Below, one piece after another: positions 49,771-58,651 of a stretch of 64,000 nt of DNA. A program made the position numbers and the translations under genes. The notes below the pieces were generated by a model, which was given only the letters and a program-made list of their open reading frames with translations, did no database searches and had not been told where the DNA came from. Every line of letters begins with the position of its first letter. Positions within the stretch are counted from its first letter, which is position 1. This DNA is from Batkoa obscura (taxonomy: Eukaryota > Entomophthoromycota > Entomophthoromycetes > Entomophthorales > Batkoaceae), in the NCBI GenBank assembly GCA_030770535.1, contig JASVEC010000018.1, positions 372,001 through 436,000 on the forward strand. The letters are read 5' to 3'.

Positions 49771-51474
49771 TTAATCTTCTTTTAGTCTATTATCCATACT
49801 GTTTTTTGTAGCAGCAAAAGAGAGTAAATAGGATACAAAACAGCTCAATGAATACAGACTGGCTAAAATTAGTAAAAGTGTAACAAAATAAAGATCAATT
49901 CCATTGGCTTTTATGACCCCCATTTCTTCACTAATTGGTATCAGATGTCTAATTTCACACGGTAGCTTTCCATCACTGGAAACATACGGCTCAAATAATC
50001 TACAAGCTTTTGCTGTATATGCATGTTGTTCAAACAGATCCGCAGCTGAATTTTTTTTCTTACTATTATGATGGACAATTGTTTTCATCCTAATTATATT
50101 ACTTTGAATCTGATTATCTTTATCTTCGATCACAGCTTCTATCTGATCTAATAAGCTTTGGGGCGTAAAAGTATCCAAATCGACAAACTGTCCAACCCCC
50201 ATCTCTTCTATCTTACGTCCATTTCGAAACTGATCTCCAAATAGAGCTAGGCATAGGATCGGAGTACCTGCAAGTAATGATTCAAAAGTAGACTCAGAGC
50301 CTCCGTGAGATATAAATAGCTTGGTATTTTTGTGCTCTAAAATTGGCACTTGTGGTGTCCAAGGCATCAATTTAATATTTGAATATTCGTTATTAAATAT
50401 AGATTTTGTTTCAATTTGTTTGGAATTAATTGTTATGTGTGTTGGGAAATCTTCTTGTTTTGTTCTTCCTAAACCCCAAATGATACCATCTATAAATCCA
50501 TGATCAATAGCTTGGATTGAAGCTTCTAATAGCTTTTTTGCCAATATAGCATCTAGTACAGAATTTGATCCAAAAGCTATAAACAGTACCTTCTGATGAG
50601 AATTTAAGAAATCTTCAAAGTCTTTTGATAGTATTTGTTTATTTTCAGAGATAATAGGTCCTAACTGATAAATATTAGGAGTAGTAGGTACAGCTGGCTC
50701 AAATCCAACAAATGTATTAGCAACTATTAAACCATAATTCAGGTTACCAAATACATCTTTACCTTTGGGTAAATTATATTTCTGTTTGATTTTATTGATC
50801 TTTCTATTGAATGGTAGTAAATATCTCATCTCTAAAACCTGCTCAATGATTAAATTATAAAATCTTTCAAAAAATGACATTTTATCTGTATAAATTGGTC
50901 CATAGCCCATACTCTTTGTAATATAAGGTGCTGTTACAAACCCCATAATATCAGTAGTTTGAAGCCCAATGATCAATGGAATACCTAAGCTCCTTGAAGC
51001 ATCTAAACAAGGGTGAGATGCAAAATCACATACTATCATATCCGGCTTATGTTCTTTTAAATACTTGATCAATGGTTGGTACAATGTTGAATAAGATCTT
51101 TCCACCACAGGTATCAATGAAGTACTGATCCTTCGCATTGGATCAAACTCTCTTTTCTTATTTGATAAATTTAAGCTCATGATATCTCGTATCTCTTCTG
51201 AAGTCATCATAGCTGGGCCAAGTGTATAATTGTTAAAAGTATACCCACTCATAAAGGGCATGTTGTCTTCTAAAGCTATATAAGTCACCTCATGTCCTCT
51301 TTTATGTAAAACTTGACCAATTTCTAATATTGGTTTTATGTGAGAACGACCACCAAAGCCTGAGTGCAAAGCTATTTTTAAATTACCGGAAGTAGGTAAA
51401 TCAAAAGCTGGTTGTTTGTTGCATGAGACTGAAATTAGTTGAAATAGAATTGGAAATAAAAAACCTAGTTTCAT
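49771..51474 (-). CDS. UDP-glycosyltransferase (GT1) copy B, intact
   Basis: Single exon, 567 residues. A signal peptide occupies residues 1-18 (MKLGFLFPILFQLISVSC). The GT-B fold follows: the N-terminal acceptor domain starts LKIALHSGFGGRSHIKPILE, and the C-terminal nucleotide-sugar motif lies at about 368-426 (LMPWTPQVPILEH, HGGSESTFESLLAGTPILCL, GDQFRNGRKIEEMGVGQFVD). A membrane segment near 525-550 is followed by a basic-acidic cytosolic tail, as in ER-lumenal UDP-glucuronosyl/glucosyltransferases. The acceptor is unknown. Residues from about 19 to 523 are nearly identical to copy A at 31.3 kb, in the opposite orientation. Confidence 0.92.
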   Translation of the reverse strand: MKLGFLFPILFQLISVSCNKQPAFDLPTSGNLKIALHSGFGGRSHIKPILEIGQVLHKRGHEVTYIALEDNMPFMSGYTFNNYTLGPAMMTSEEIRDIMSLNLSNKKREFDPMRRISTSLIPVVERSYSTLYQPLIKYLKEHKPDMIVCDFASHPCLDASRSLGIPLIIGLQTTDIMGFVTAPYITKSMGYGPIYTDKMSFFERFYNLIIEQVLEMRYLLPFNRKINKIKQKYNLPKGKDVFGNLNYGLIVANTFVGFEPAVPTTPNIYQLGPIISENKQILSKDFEDFLNSHQKVLFIAFGSNSVLDAILAKKLLEASIQAIDHGFIDGIIWGLGRTKQEDFPTHITINSKQIETKSIFNNEYSNIKLMPWTPQVPILEHKNTKLFISHGGSESTFESLLAGTPILCLALFGDQFRNGRKIEEMGVGQFVDLDTFTPQSLLDQIEAVIEDKDNQIQSNIIRMKTIVHHNSKKKNSAADLFEQHAYTAKACRLFEPYVSSDGKLPCEIRHLIPISEEMGVIKANGIDLYFVTLLLILASLYSLSCFVSYLLSFAATKNSMDNRLKED

Positions 51475-51574
51475 TTTTTGAGAAAGACAAATTTTTAAGT
51501 TGGATTTTAATAATAAATAGGAATGTTACATAATTGATTCAAGTCTTCTATGCATAATGAGAATTGTTCGAATT

Positions 51575-51675
51575 TTATGGTATATTTTTTTGCTTAAAAA
51601 TTTTACTAAAAAATTTTCCACTCAAATAGCGTTTAAAAATCGAAGAAGCAACAAAATCAAGAAGTACCCCTATAT
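51575..51675 (-). mobile_element. MITE copy 19, worn
   Basis: TTTTATGGTATATTTTTTTG, CCACTCAAATAGCGTTTAAA and GTACCCCTATAT. It is about 100 bp upstream of copy B's start codon, so it lies in that gene's promoter. Confidence 0.82.
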
Positions 51676-51989
51676 CCTATTGATTTTAGCTCAATAAAAT
51701 TATTGTTCTTTTTTATAAATACTGCCAGAAAAATTATAAAAAGACTTAAAATAAAAAAGCAGCTTTCTAAGTATAACTATAAAATATTTTGAAAGTTTTA
51801 TACTATAAAGTAGTCATAACTTTTATAAATAAAATCATATATAGCTAGTGTAAAAAGTAAACTTTATATATGATAACAATAAAGCATAATAAGGTATTAT
51901 AAAATTAAAGAAGTGGTGTAGATAATAGTATATTAAATTAAATTAAATTAAATTAAAAAAATGGGCTTAAAAGATCAATTTTTATAAAA

Positions 51990-52340
51990 TGTACTATCTA
52001 GCCTTAATTTGCTTCCTCCCCCGTCCACTTAATTTCCTCGACGTTCTCTATTCACTACCCAGTTTAAGTTTTCTATCAGGAGTCTTTGCACTTTCTACTA
52101 GATTATAAGCTTGACAAAAAATTTCTATTTTTAAATTTAATAAATAGACAATCTCATGACTTTCTTTTAATCCCATCTCTCTTCACTCGGCGAGGAATCC
52201 TTTAGAGATTGGAAAGAAATACATTTCATCTTGCCACTCTACATCTACTAAGAGTAGTAATATGCCTGATTCTATTTCTACACTCTCAGCCAGACTCGTT
52301 TAAGTGTTGTGATCACTTAAGTTCACCAACCTAGGTATTT
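51990..52340. repeat. Degraded dispersed repeat, copy c
   Basis: A C/T-rich, higher-GC tract. GAATCCTTTAGAGATTGGAA and TTTCATCTTGCCACTCTAC parallel 15945-16010. A (ATTAA)n pentamer run lies just before it at 51935-51957. Confidence 0.45.
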
Positions 52341-52535
52341 AGTATATTATTTTGATCAATAGAGTATTTAAGGGTAACGCTCTATAAAATAAAAAATACA
52401 GAGAAGCCGTCAAGTTCAACAAATACTTTATTATAGTCAATTGATTTCGAAAATGCTATCTATTGATATTTGGCAGTGGAATCAGCAACTATTTAAATAA
52501 ATCCTTCTAACAGCAAACTATAATATCTAAATAAA

Positions 52536-53177
52536 TTAGCGGCTTGAGCGTTTTTTGTCCTTGTAATTAACAATAATTATAGATAAGGTAAACAAAAAAA
52601 TATCCAAATTTTCTTCTCGAATACGATAATTCTGATTTAAGGTGTGCGTCTTAGATGAGTAGGCGTTATATATAAGAAGTTTGTTCAGAGAACATGAATC
52701 TAATAATGTCCACCTAAAACCAGAGTGTGTCGATATCCAAGTATACTTAACTACTTCTCCACTTACCTTATTCATAGTAATAAGATAAGTCGGAACTGAA
52801 TCCAGGGCTTCATATTTGAATGTAATAGTTGAATACCTTTCAGACCAATGATTAAAAGCAACTATCTCACAGCTTGTAGATGACTCTGAAATAACACTCT
52901 GGTTTAGTTTTAATATACATGTATTATGCTTGGTAAGATATTTTGCTTCTTTATTTGATATTATACTTTTGAATGATACCCCGCCTTGCCTATTTACTAT
53001 GTCTACTTGCTTTTCAAAAAATCCTCCAACTGTTACTGTATAACTTGCTACTTTGATTGTTGGCTTACTTAATCCAGTAATAATAGCATATTCATTTTTT
53101 AATATTATTGTAGGGCTTATAGTCTGTTGAGATTTCTTTTTATTGTTTATTATACTTGTTAAAAAGCTAAACCCCAT
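52536..53177 (-). CDS. TLF family protein 9
   Basis: Single exon, 213 residues, ATG at 53177. Strongly similar to the gene at 19313: VASYTVTVGGFFEKQVDIVN, YLITMNKVSGEVVKYTW, FRWTLLDSCSLNKLLIYN, NLDIFLFTLSIIIVNYK, then a basic end (DKKRSSR). TATATAAA lies 43 bp upstream (53220-53227). No PPxY. It shows that the family also occupies the second accessory block. Confidence 0.85.
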   Translation of the reverse strand: MGFSFLTSIINNKKKSQQTISPTIILKNEYAIITGLSKPTIKVASYTVTVGGFFEKQVDIVNRQGGVSFKSIISNKEAKYLTKHNTCILKLNQSVISESSTSCEIVAFNHWSERYSTITFKYEALDSVPTYLITMNKVSGEVVKYTWISTHSGFRWTLLDSCSLNKLLIYNAYSSKTHTLNQNYRIREENLDIFLFTLSIIIVNYKDKKRSSR

Positions 53178-53219
53178 TTTTTATTTTGAATTTTATTATA
53201 ACACAAATATTACTTCTCA

Positions 53220-53227
53220 TTTATATA
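53220..53227 (-). promoter_or_regulatory. TATA box of TLF gene 9
   Basis: TATATAAA on the minus strand, 43 bp before the ATG. Confidence 0.5.
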
Positions 53228-53941
53228 CTATACCTTTATTACAAGATTGATCCTAAAGTAATTAATGAAATCAGGTTTAATCTTTAATTCAGAATAATTA
53301 ATTTATTTTATATTTTAAGCTAAAATCATACATACTTATTCAAACAATGGTAAAGTATTTTAGCTGTTGTTATATAATCAAAGACTAGTACTGCTTTCAA
53401 AATTCTTATGAATGTCTTTTATGAACCCAAATCATATATCATAATACCTTAATGTTATCATTAATACTATTAGAAATTTATTAGAAGTTCTTGAAAGGAA
53501 AATGAATATACAATTGCTATATTGGGATAATTACAATTTTTAATAACATGGCTGTAAAAGCCGCTTCAATGTTTAAAGATTTAACAAATTACATATAGAT
53601 CATAAATAAATAATGTAAACAAATTAAATTAAATTAAATTAAACTAAATTAACTAAATTAAACTATAAACAAATAAACCTTTAGGCTTTTTGCTAATAGA
53701 GTTTAAATATAATTGTATTGTATATTTCAAACTACTATAAAACTCATAAATTTTTAAAAACATTGTCATTATTTTTCAATGACTATACATGTATAAATAA
53801 AACTATTATAGAAAAAAATACATCTTTGTCGATGCATCCATAGTGCTTAAAACAAACTCCAATATCTGACTTTGCTAATTTCCGCCTTTAATTAAAAGCA
53901 TCCTTTATATAAATGTTATGAAAACGGCTTTACAACTAGCG
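53228..53941. other. Spacer with a pentanucleotide run
   Basis: 53620-53660 is an imperfect (AAATT)n run. No gene seen. Confidence 0.5.
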
Positions 53942-54045
53942 TATGGGGATGTATTTTTTGATTTAAGAATTTTACCAACAATCTTTCCACTTGAACAGCG
54001 CTTAAAAGATAGAAAAGTGATGAAGCTAAAAAAACATTCTCATAT
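53942..54045 (-). mobile_element. MITE copy 20
   Basis: TATGGGGATGT ... ACATTCTCATA with CTTGAACAGCGCTTAAAAGA. Confidence 0.9.
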
Positions 54046-54721
54046 TATTTAATATTTTAAAAATATGAAATAAAATGTTATATCAAAAACCAACTTATAA
54101 CACTTTACCAACCGTTTTTTTGGTTTTTAAGCATCTCAGTTTTGCTTATTATCTTTTAAAGTTATTTTATAGATATTGTATTCTAGAAATATATTATTAT
54201 AAGTTAATACTTATTTAAAAAGAGTATTTTGTTCTTGAAAAAATATTTTTTAGGCCTTGGACAGAAACATTAATGTCTTATAGTGTTATGGTTTTTTACG
54301 TTTACATCTACATATGAAAAATGATATCCAAAATAGGCTATTTATAAATTATATACTCAGTATAGACTATTTGGAATTTGATGTTTCGAATCTGGCTTAA
54401 AGCATTTAGTCAAAAAGATTAAATATAAGCCAAATTGAGTTTTGATAAGAAATACTAAAAAGAGTTGTGACTTACTACAAAGCAAAGTGGTGTGTAATTC
54501 CATCAGTTACAAAAACTAACATAAACTGCGCTTTTGTATATTTTATCTTATTATAAATTAATGAGTTTTAGAGAAAGACCATCAATTAAACTTTTATTTA
54601 GTATAACTTACATTAAATATGTATAAGTTTTATGAAATTTAAGACGAATTATTCTCCATTGTAACAATAAGCAAATGGGTTATATATTTAAACTATTAGT
54701 AATTAGCTGAAAAAAGAGAAG
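54046..54721. other. Spacer, nothing recognised
   Basis: AT-rich; no frame or repeat seen. Confidence 0.45.
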
Positions 54722-54741
54722 CCAAATAATGGTCTATTTAG
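54722..54741 (+). promoter_or_regulatory. Conserved inverted repeat, second copy
   Basis: CCAAATA-N6-TATTTAG, one mismatch from the perfect repeat at 16993-17012, followed by AGTTCTAATTAAGAA as in that gene. Confidence 0.45.
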
Positions 54742-54832
54742 CCTCTAAATAGAAAATAACAGTTCTAATTAAGAAATATGTATTACACCGAATATATATA
54801 TAATTAAGAAATTGAGAGCTACAATAAATAAA

Positions 54833-55521
54833 ATGACCTCAGAAACAAAGAGACTTCTCAATAACGAATATAATGCACTGCCTAATTATTACAATGTATT
54901 AAAGAGTGATATGAGTACTGGCTCCCAATCTCAAGGGAGTAGTAGTATAGATGGGAGCGAAATGATTACATATCCAGTAAGTAGAAGGGGATTTCTTACG
55001 AAAGTAATAGAGATTAAAGATGGTCAAACAGACCAAGTTTACAATTTAAAAATATCTAATAATATAGTCAAGTTCTTTGATTACGCTCAGGTCAAGGAAT
55101 TTTGAAATTAAAACGCCAAGGATTCGCATATAATAGCACTACTTGGAATCTGACATACATTGTGAAAAATCCAGAGCGTTATCAAGAAGTTTCCATGGTT
55201 AAGAAAGGGTTTATGTTTGGGAACAAATATACTTTAAAGCTCAAAAAACAAGATAATACTATGATAATCCTTCATTGGATTACTGCTTCGCGCTTCGGAG
55301 GCAATTGGACTTTGTTTGATTCTCAAAATCAAGCGTTATTGGAATATCGTATCCATACTTTCAAAAAAAATACTTTAAAGCAGTTTAAGTATATTGATGG
55401 AATTGATTTACCAATTTATTTTATATCCCTAGTTACTCTAACTATAGACGCCGATGGTAGACAACATGCTGCTGCTGTTGAATATCAAGCCGAATATTCT
55501 GCCAATCTGAATAAAATTTGA
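54833..55521 (+). pseudogene. TLF gene 10, single frameshift
   Basis: From the ATG at 54833 the first frame covers the N-terminus (ALPNYYNVL, a degenerate PPxY; SRRGFLTKVIEIKDGQTDQ) to about 55098. The second frame resumes at once with GQGILKLKRQGFAYNSTTWN and continues through YTLKLKKQDNTMIILHW, NWTLFDSQNQALLEYRIHT and the hydrophobic tail DLPIYFISLVTLTIDADG to 55521. The intact paralogue at 16234 is collinear across the junction, so a one-base change near 55090 broke it. No splice signals fit. Otherwise it is well preserved, so the loss is recent, or it is a sequencing error. Confidence 0.8.
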
Positions 55522-56109
55522 TCTATATTTTTAATAAAAAAACTCCTTAAAAATCTGATTTATGTATATTAATTAGTGATTAATTAGACTAATTTTTTAG
55601 GAAAGGCAGAAATACTGAGTTGTAAAAATTACCTCACTGAAGTTTATATTAAAATCTATTAAAAAAAGTATCAAGAATTATATATCTGATGAAATGATTT
55701 TTTGCATTTTATAACAACTTGACACAGTAGTCCCTTTTTTATGCGAAATTTGGATAATTTTTTAAAATATTGAAACAAAAGACGTCCCCCATATGTATCA
55801 AAATGCTTTACCAGAGAATGTATGTGTTAAATAATTTTGAAAGAATGTAATGAAGTATCTTGGATTAACAAGATTACATAAGTATATGAAATTTTTTGAA
55901 AATATCGTGCAAAACCAAAATAAAAGCGATTGAATTTCAAAAAATAATAAAATAAAGAATGACTAGATTTGAAATATAGTAAAAAATTGATTATGAAGGG
56001 AGGATTATAAAGGAGAAATTATATAATAAAGCAGTGCTTCAAGAAAAAAGCTAGAGTAATTTTATTTGTAAAATAAATCCCTTGAAATTTTTTAAAGTCA
56101 AGCTTTATA
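55522..56109. other. Spacer with a possible MITE ghost
   Basis: 55693-55795 ends GACGTCCCCCATATG and may be a nearly erased MITE. Nothing else seen. Confidence 0.35.
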
Positions 56110-56214
56110 ATATAGAATGTCTTTTTTGATTTCATCTCTTTTTCTATTTCTTGTGAGCTATTAAGTTGAACAAATGTTAGCAGATTTCTTAAACAAAAAA
56201 GGCATCCCCATATT
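56110..56214 (+). mobile_element. MITE copy 21, worn left end
   Basis: TAATATAGAATGTCTTTTTTG, TTTCTATTTCTTGTGAGCTATT (shown in pieces), GCATCCCCATAT right end. Confidence 0.82.
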
Positions 56215-56333
56215 TATTAGTTCAAACATAAATTCATTGTAATCTTATTTGAAATGATCTATAACTAAAGCAGCTTGCAGTTGAGCGTTTTTTGTTTATA
56301 ATTCACAACTAGGTTATTTTTAACAATTCAAGG

Positions 56334-56440
56334 ATATGGGAATGTATTTTTGTGTTTAAGAATTTTACTTACAAATTTTTCCGCTTAAATAGTGCTTAAA
56401 AGATGTAAAAATAATGAAGCCAAAAAAAATACCCACATAT
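56334..56440 (-). mobile_element. MITE copy 22
   Basis: ATATGGGAATGTATTTTTG, CCGCTTAAATAGTGCTTAAA, right end TACCCACATAT. Confidence 0.92.
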
Positions 56441-56531
56441 ATAAAAAATCTATAGCCCTTAAATTCATGTTAAAAAAATTGAATACAAATTAAAAAATAA
56501 CCTAAGATATTTATATTTAATTGCAAGCTAT

Positions 56532-56639
56532 TATATGGAAATGTGTTTTTGTGTTTAAGAATTCTACTAACAATCTTTCCACTCAAATAGCGCTCAAAAG
56601 ATAGAAAAAGTGATGAAGTCAAAAAAAACACTCCCATAT
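56532..56639 (-). mobile_element. MITE copy 23
   Basis: TATATGGAAATGTGTTTTTG, CACTCAAATAGCGCTCAAAA, right end ACACTCCCATAT. Same orientation as copy 22, about 90 bp apart. Confidence 0.92.
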
Positions 56640-57176
56640 AGCAGAAAGATACCAAAAAGTATTAGAAAAGTATAGCTGTTTTAAGGGTAGGAATAGAAAA
56701 ACCTAATCTACAGCCAATGTCTACACAAATATTCTCAATTATTGGTTTGAATTTTTTATTTTCAAAATTGACTAATTTTTAACAATTTGATAATAAATTG
56801 CTACTTAAAATAGAACTAATTAAATGAATTTAAATTTGATCTATTATATGACTCCGATATGATATTACCTTATGACCTTTGATTACGACTTTTTCTTTTT
56901 AATAGCTTTTGAGCTAATGGAATTTACATCAAATGTATTTAATTGTTTATAACCTAATTAAAGTAATTCTGAAGCCATTAAATGAAGATACATTCAGATT
57001 TTAGTTAGATAGTCTACTATTTAGCCATATCACGATAAGCTGACATTTGATCACCTATATAGAAAGGATACTCTTATTATAGGCAAACAGTAATTAACGG
57101 ATGTATTGATTGTAAAAGTTAAGGTAGATGATAAAACAAAATCATGTTGCATATAAATATCAAACAGGAGAATCAC
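56640..57176. other. 5' region of the subtilase gene
   Basis: No gene seen. Confidence 0.45.
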
Positions 57177-57184
57177 TATAAATA
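57177..57184 (+). promoter_or_regulatory. TATA box of the subtilase gene
   Basis: TATAAATA, 75 bp before the ATG at 57259. Confidence 0.6.
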
Positions 57185-57258
57185 CATAGACAAAGAGGGG
57201 ATTATAAGGGTCAAAAAGTTTAATCAAATAATTGAATATAACTAAAAAAAACAGTACA

Positions 57259-58428
57259 ATGAAAGTATTTTCTATATTTGCTGTCACTTCTTCTCTCCTT
57301 GCTTCAGTATTCGCTGACCTTGCTCCGTTACATAAAAACGGGAAAATCATTGAAGGAAGTTATTTGGTTACTTTAAAAGGTAATACTCGCACCACCATTG
57401 ATGCCCATACCAAGCAAGTACAAGAACTCTTTACTGATCGTAGTGGATCCAATAAAATTGAAGCTGTTTTCACTGAAATTGGAAACACTTATCATGCTCG
57501 CTTAACTGACTCAGTCTTGGAAAAAGTACGTAACTTACCAGAAGTTGCTTTTATCGAAGCTGACACTGAAGTCAAACTTCATGCCACTCAAAACAATGCT
57601 CCATGGGGCCTTGCTCGTATCTCTCAAAACACTTTCACTGATAAATCTAGATATAACTACGATGGTGATGGCTCAGGCGTAACTGTATATCTTATCGATA
57701 CTGGTATTCTCACTACTCATCCTGAATTTGGGGGTCGTGCCAGATTTGGTGCTAAATTTGCTGGTACTAACAACAACGATGAAAATGGTCATGGTACCCA
57801 CTGTGCTGGTACTATTGGTTCCAGATCTTATGGTGTTTCGAAAAATGTTAATCTTGTTGCAGTTAAAGTATTCGATGGAAGTGGTTCGGGTACTAGCTCA
57901 GGAGTTATTTCTGCTATTAATTGGTCTGTTAAAGACAAAAAGGGCGTAAAAGGAAATGTCATTAGTATGTCTCTTGGTGGTGGAAAATCCGATACTCTTA
58001 ACAATGCAGTTGAAGCTGCTTACCAAAAAGGATTCGTAGTTGTTGTAGCTGCCGGTAACGAGAGTCAAGATGCATGTAATGTATCACCAGCCTCAACACC
58101 AAATGCTATTACTGTTGCTGCTTCTGATATTGATGATAACCTTGCCTCTTTCTCCAATTTTGGTAAATGTGTTGATGTTATTGCTCCAGGTGTGGATATT
58201 TTATCTACCTGGAATGATGGAAATACTAACACTATCTCTGGTACCTCCATGGCTACTCCACACGTTGCTGGTCTTGCTGCTTACTTCCTCTCTAAACAAA
58301 CTTTAACCAATGCCCAAGTTGCCCAAAAAATTACCACCCTTGCTACTCAAGGCGCCATAAGCGATCCAGGAACCGATACTCCTAATCTTTTAGCTTTCAA
58401 CGGCTACGGCTCAAACTTGAAAAAATAA
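57259..58428 (+). CDS. Secreted subtilisin-like serine protease (proteinase K type)
   Basis: Single exon, 389 residues from the ATG at 57259; the upstream TTG at 57232 is not credible. A signal peptide (about 1-19, ending SVFA), then an inhibitor I9 propeptide (about 30-115, with EGSYLVTLKG and VAFIEADTEV), then the mature S8 domain starting near APWGLARIS. Catalytic triad: D147 (VYLIDTGI), H178 (NGHGTHCAGT), S330 (SGTSMATPHVAG); oxyanion Asn in VAAGNES. Length matches the family. Codon use is GC-richer than its neighbours, as expected for a highly expressed gene. It converges with the CAP gene, about 220 bp between stops. Confidence 0.96.
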   Translation: MKVFSIFAVTSSLLASVFADLAPLHKNGKIIEGSYLVTLKGNTRTTIDAHTKQVQELFTDRSGSNKIEAVFTEIGNTYHARLTDSVLEKVRNLPEVAFIEADTEVKLHATQNNAPWGLARISQNTFTDKSRYNYDGDGSGVTVYLIDTGILTTHPEFGGRARFGAKFAGTNNNDENGHGTHCAGTIGSRSYGVSKNVNLVAVKVFDGSGSGTSSGVISAINWSVKDKKGVKGNVISMSLGGGKSDTLNNAVEAAYQKGFVVVVAAGNESQDACNVSPASTPNAITVAASDIDDNLASFSNFGKCVDVIAPGVDILSTWNDGNTNTISGTSMATPHVAGLAAYFLSKQTLTNAQVAQKITTLATQGAISDPGTDTPNLLAFNGYGSNLKK

Positions 58429-58651
58429 AAGCTCAAACATTTTAAATTTAATCTCAAAAAATTTGTTATATATGATCTTATTTTAATAATTATTTTATAA
58501 TCTATCTTCAAAATTAGTAATAGATGTAAGAATTTTCTTGCTATATTAAATTATAAACTAAATGTTTAACATCTATTATGTAAATCAAATACTATTCAAT
58601 AAAATTTTACATTTTATGTTTACTCTTCTTATTTTATTTAACATAATATTA

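Noticed and set aside
55693-55795. Possible additional MITE
   Set aside because: Only the right end (GTCCCCCATATG) is convincing; the core is not recognisable.
57728-58306. Open frames overlapping the subtilase
   Set aside because: Shadows in other frames of a well-supported protease gene.
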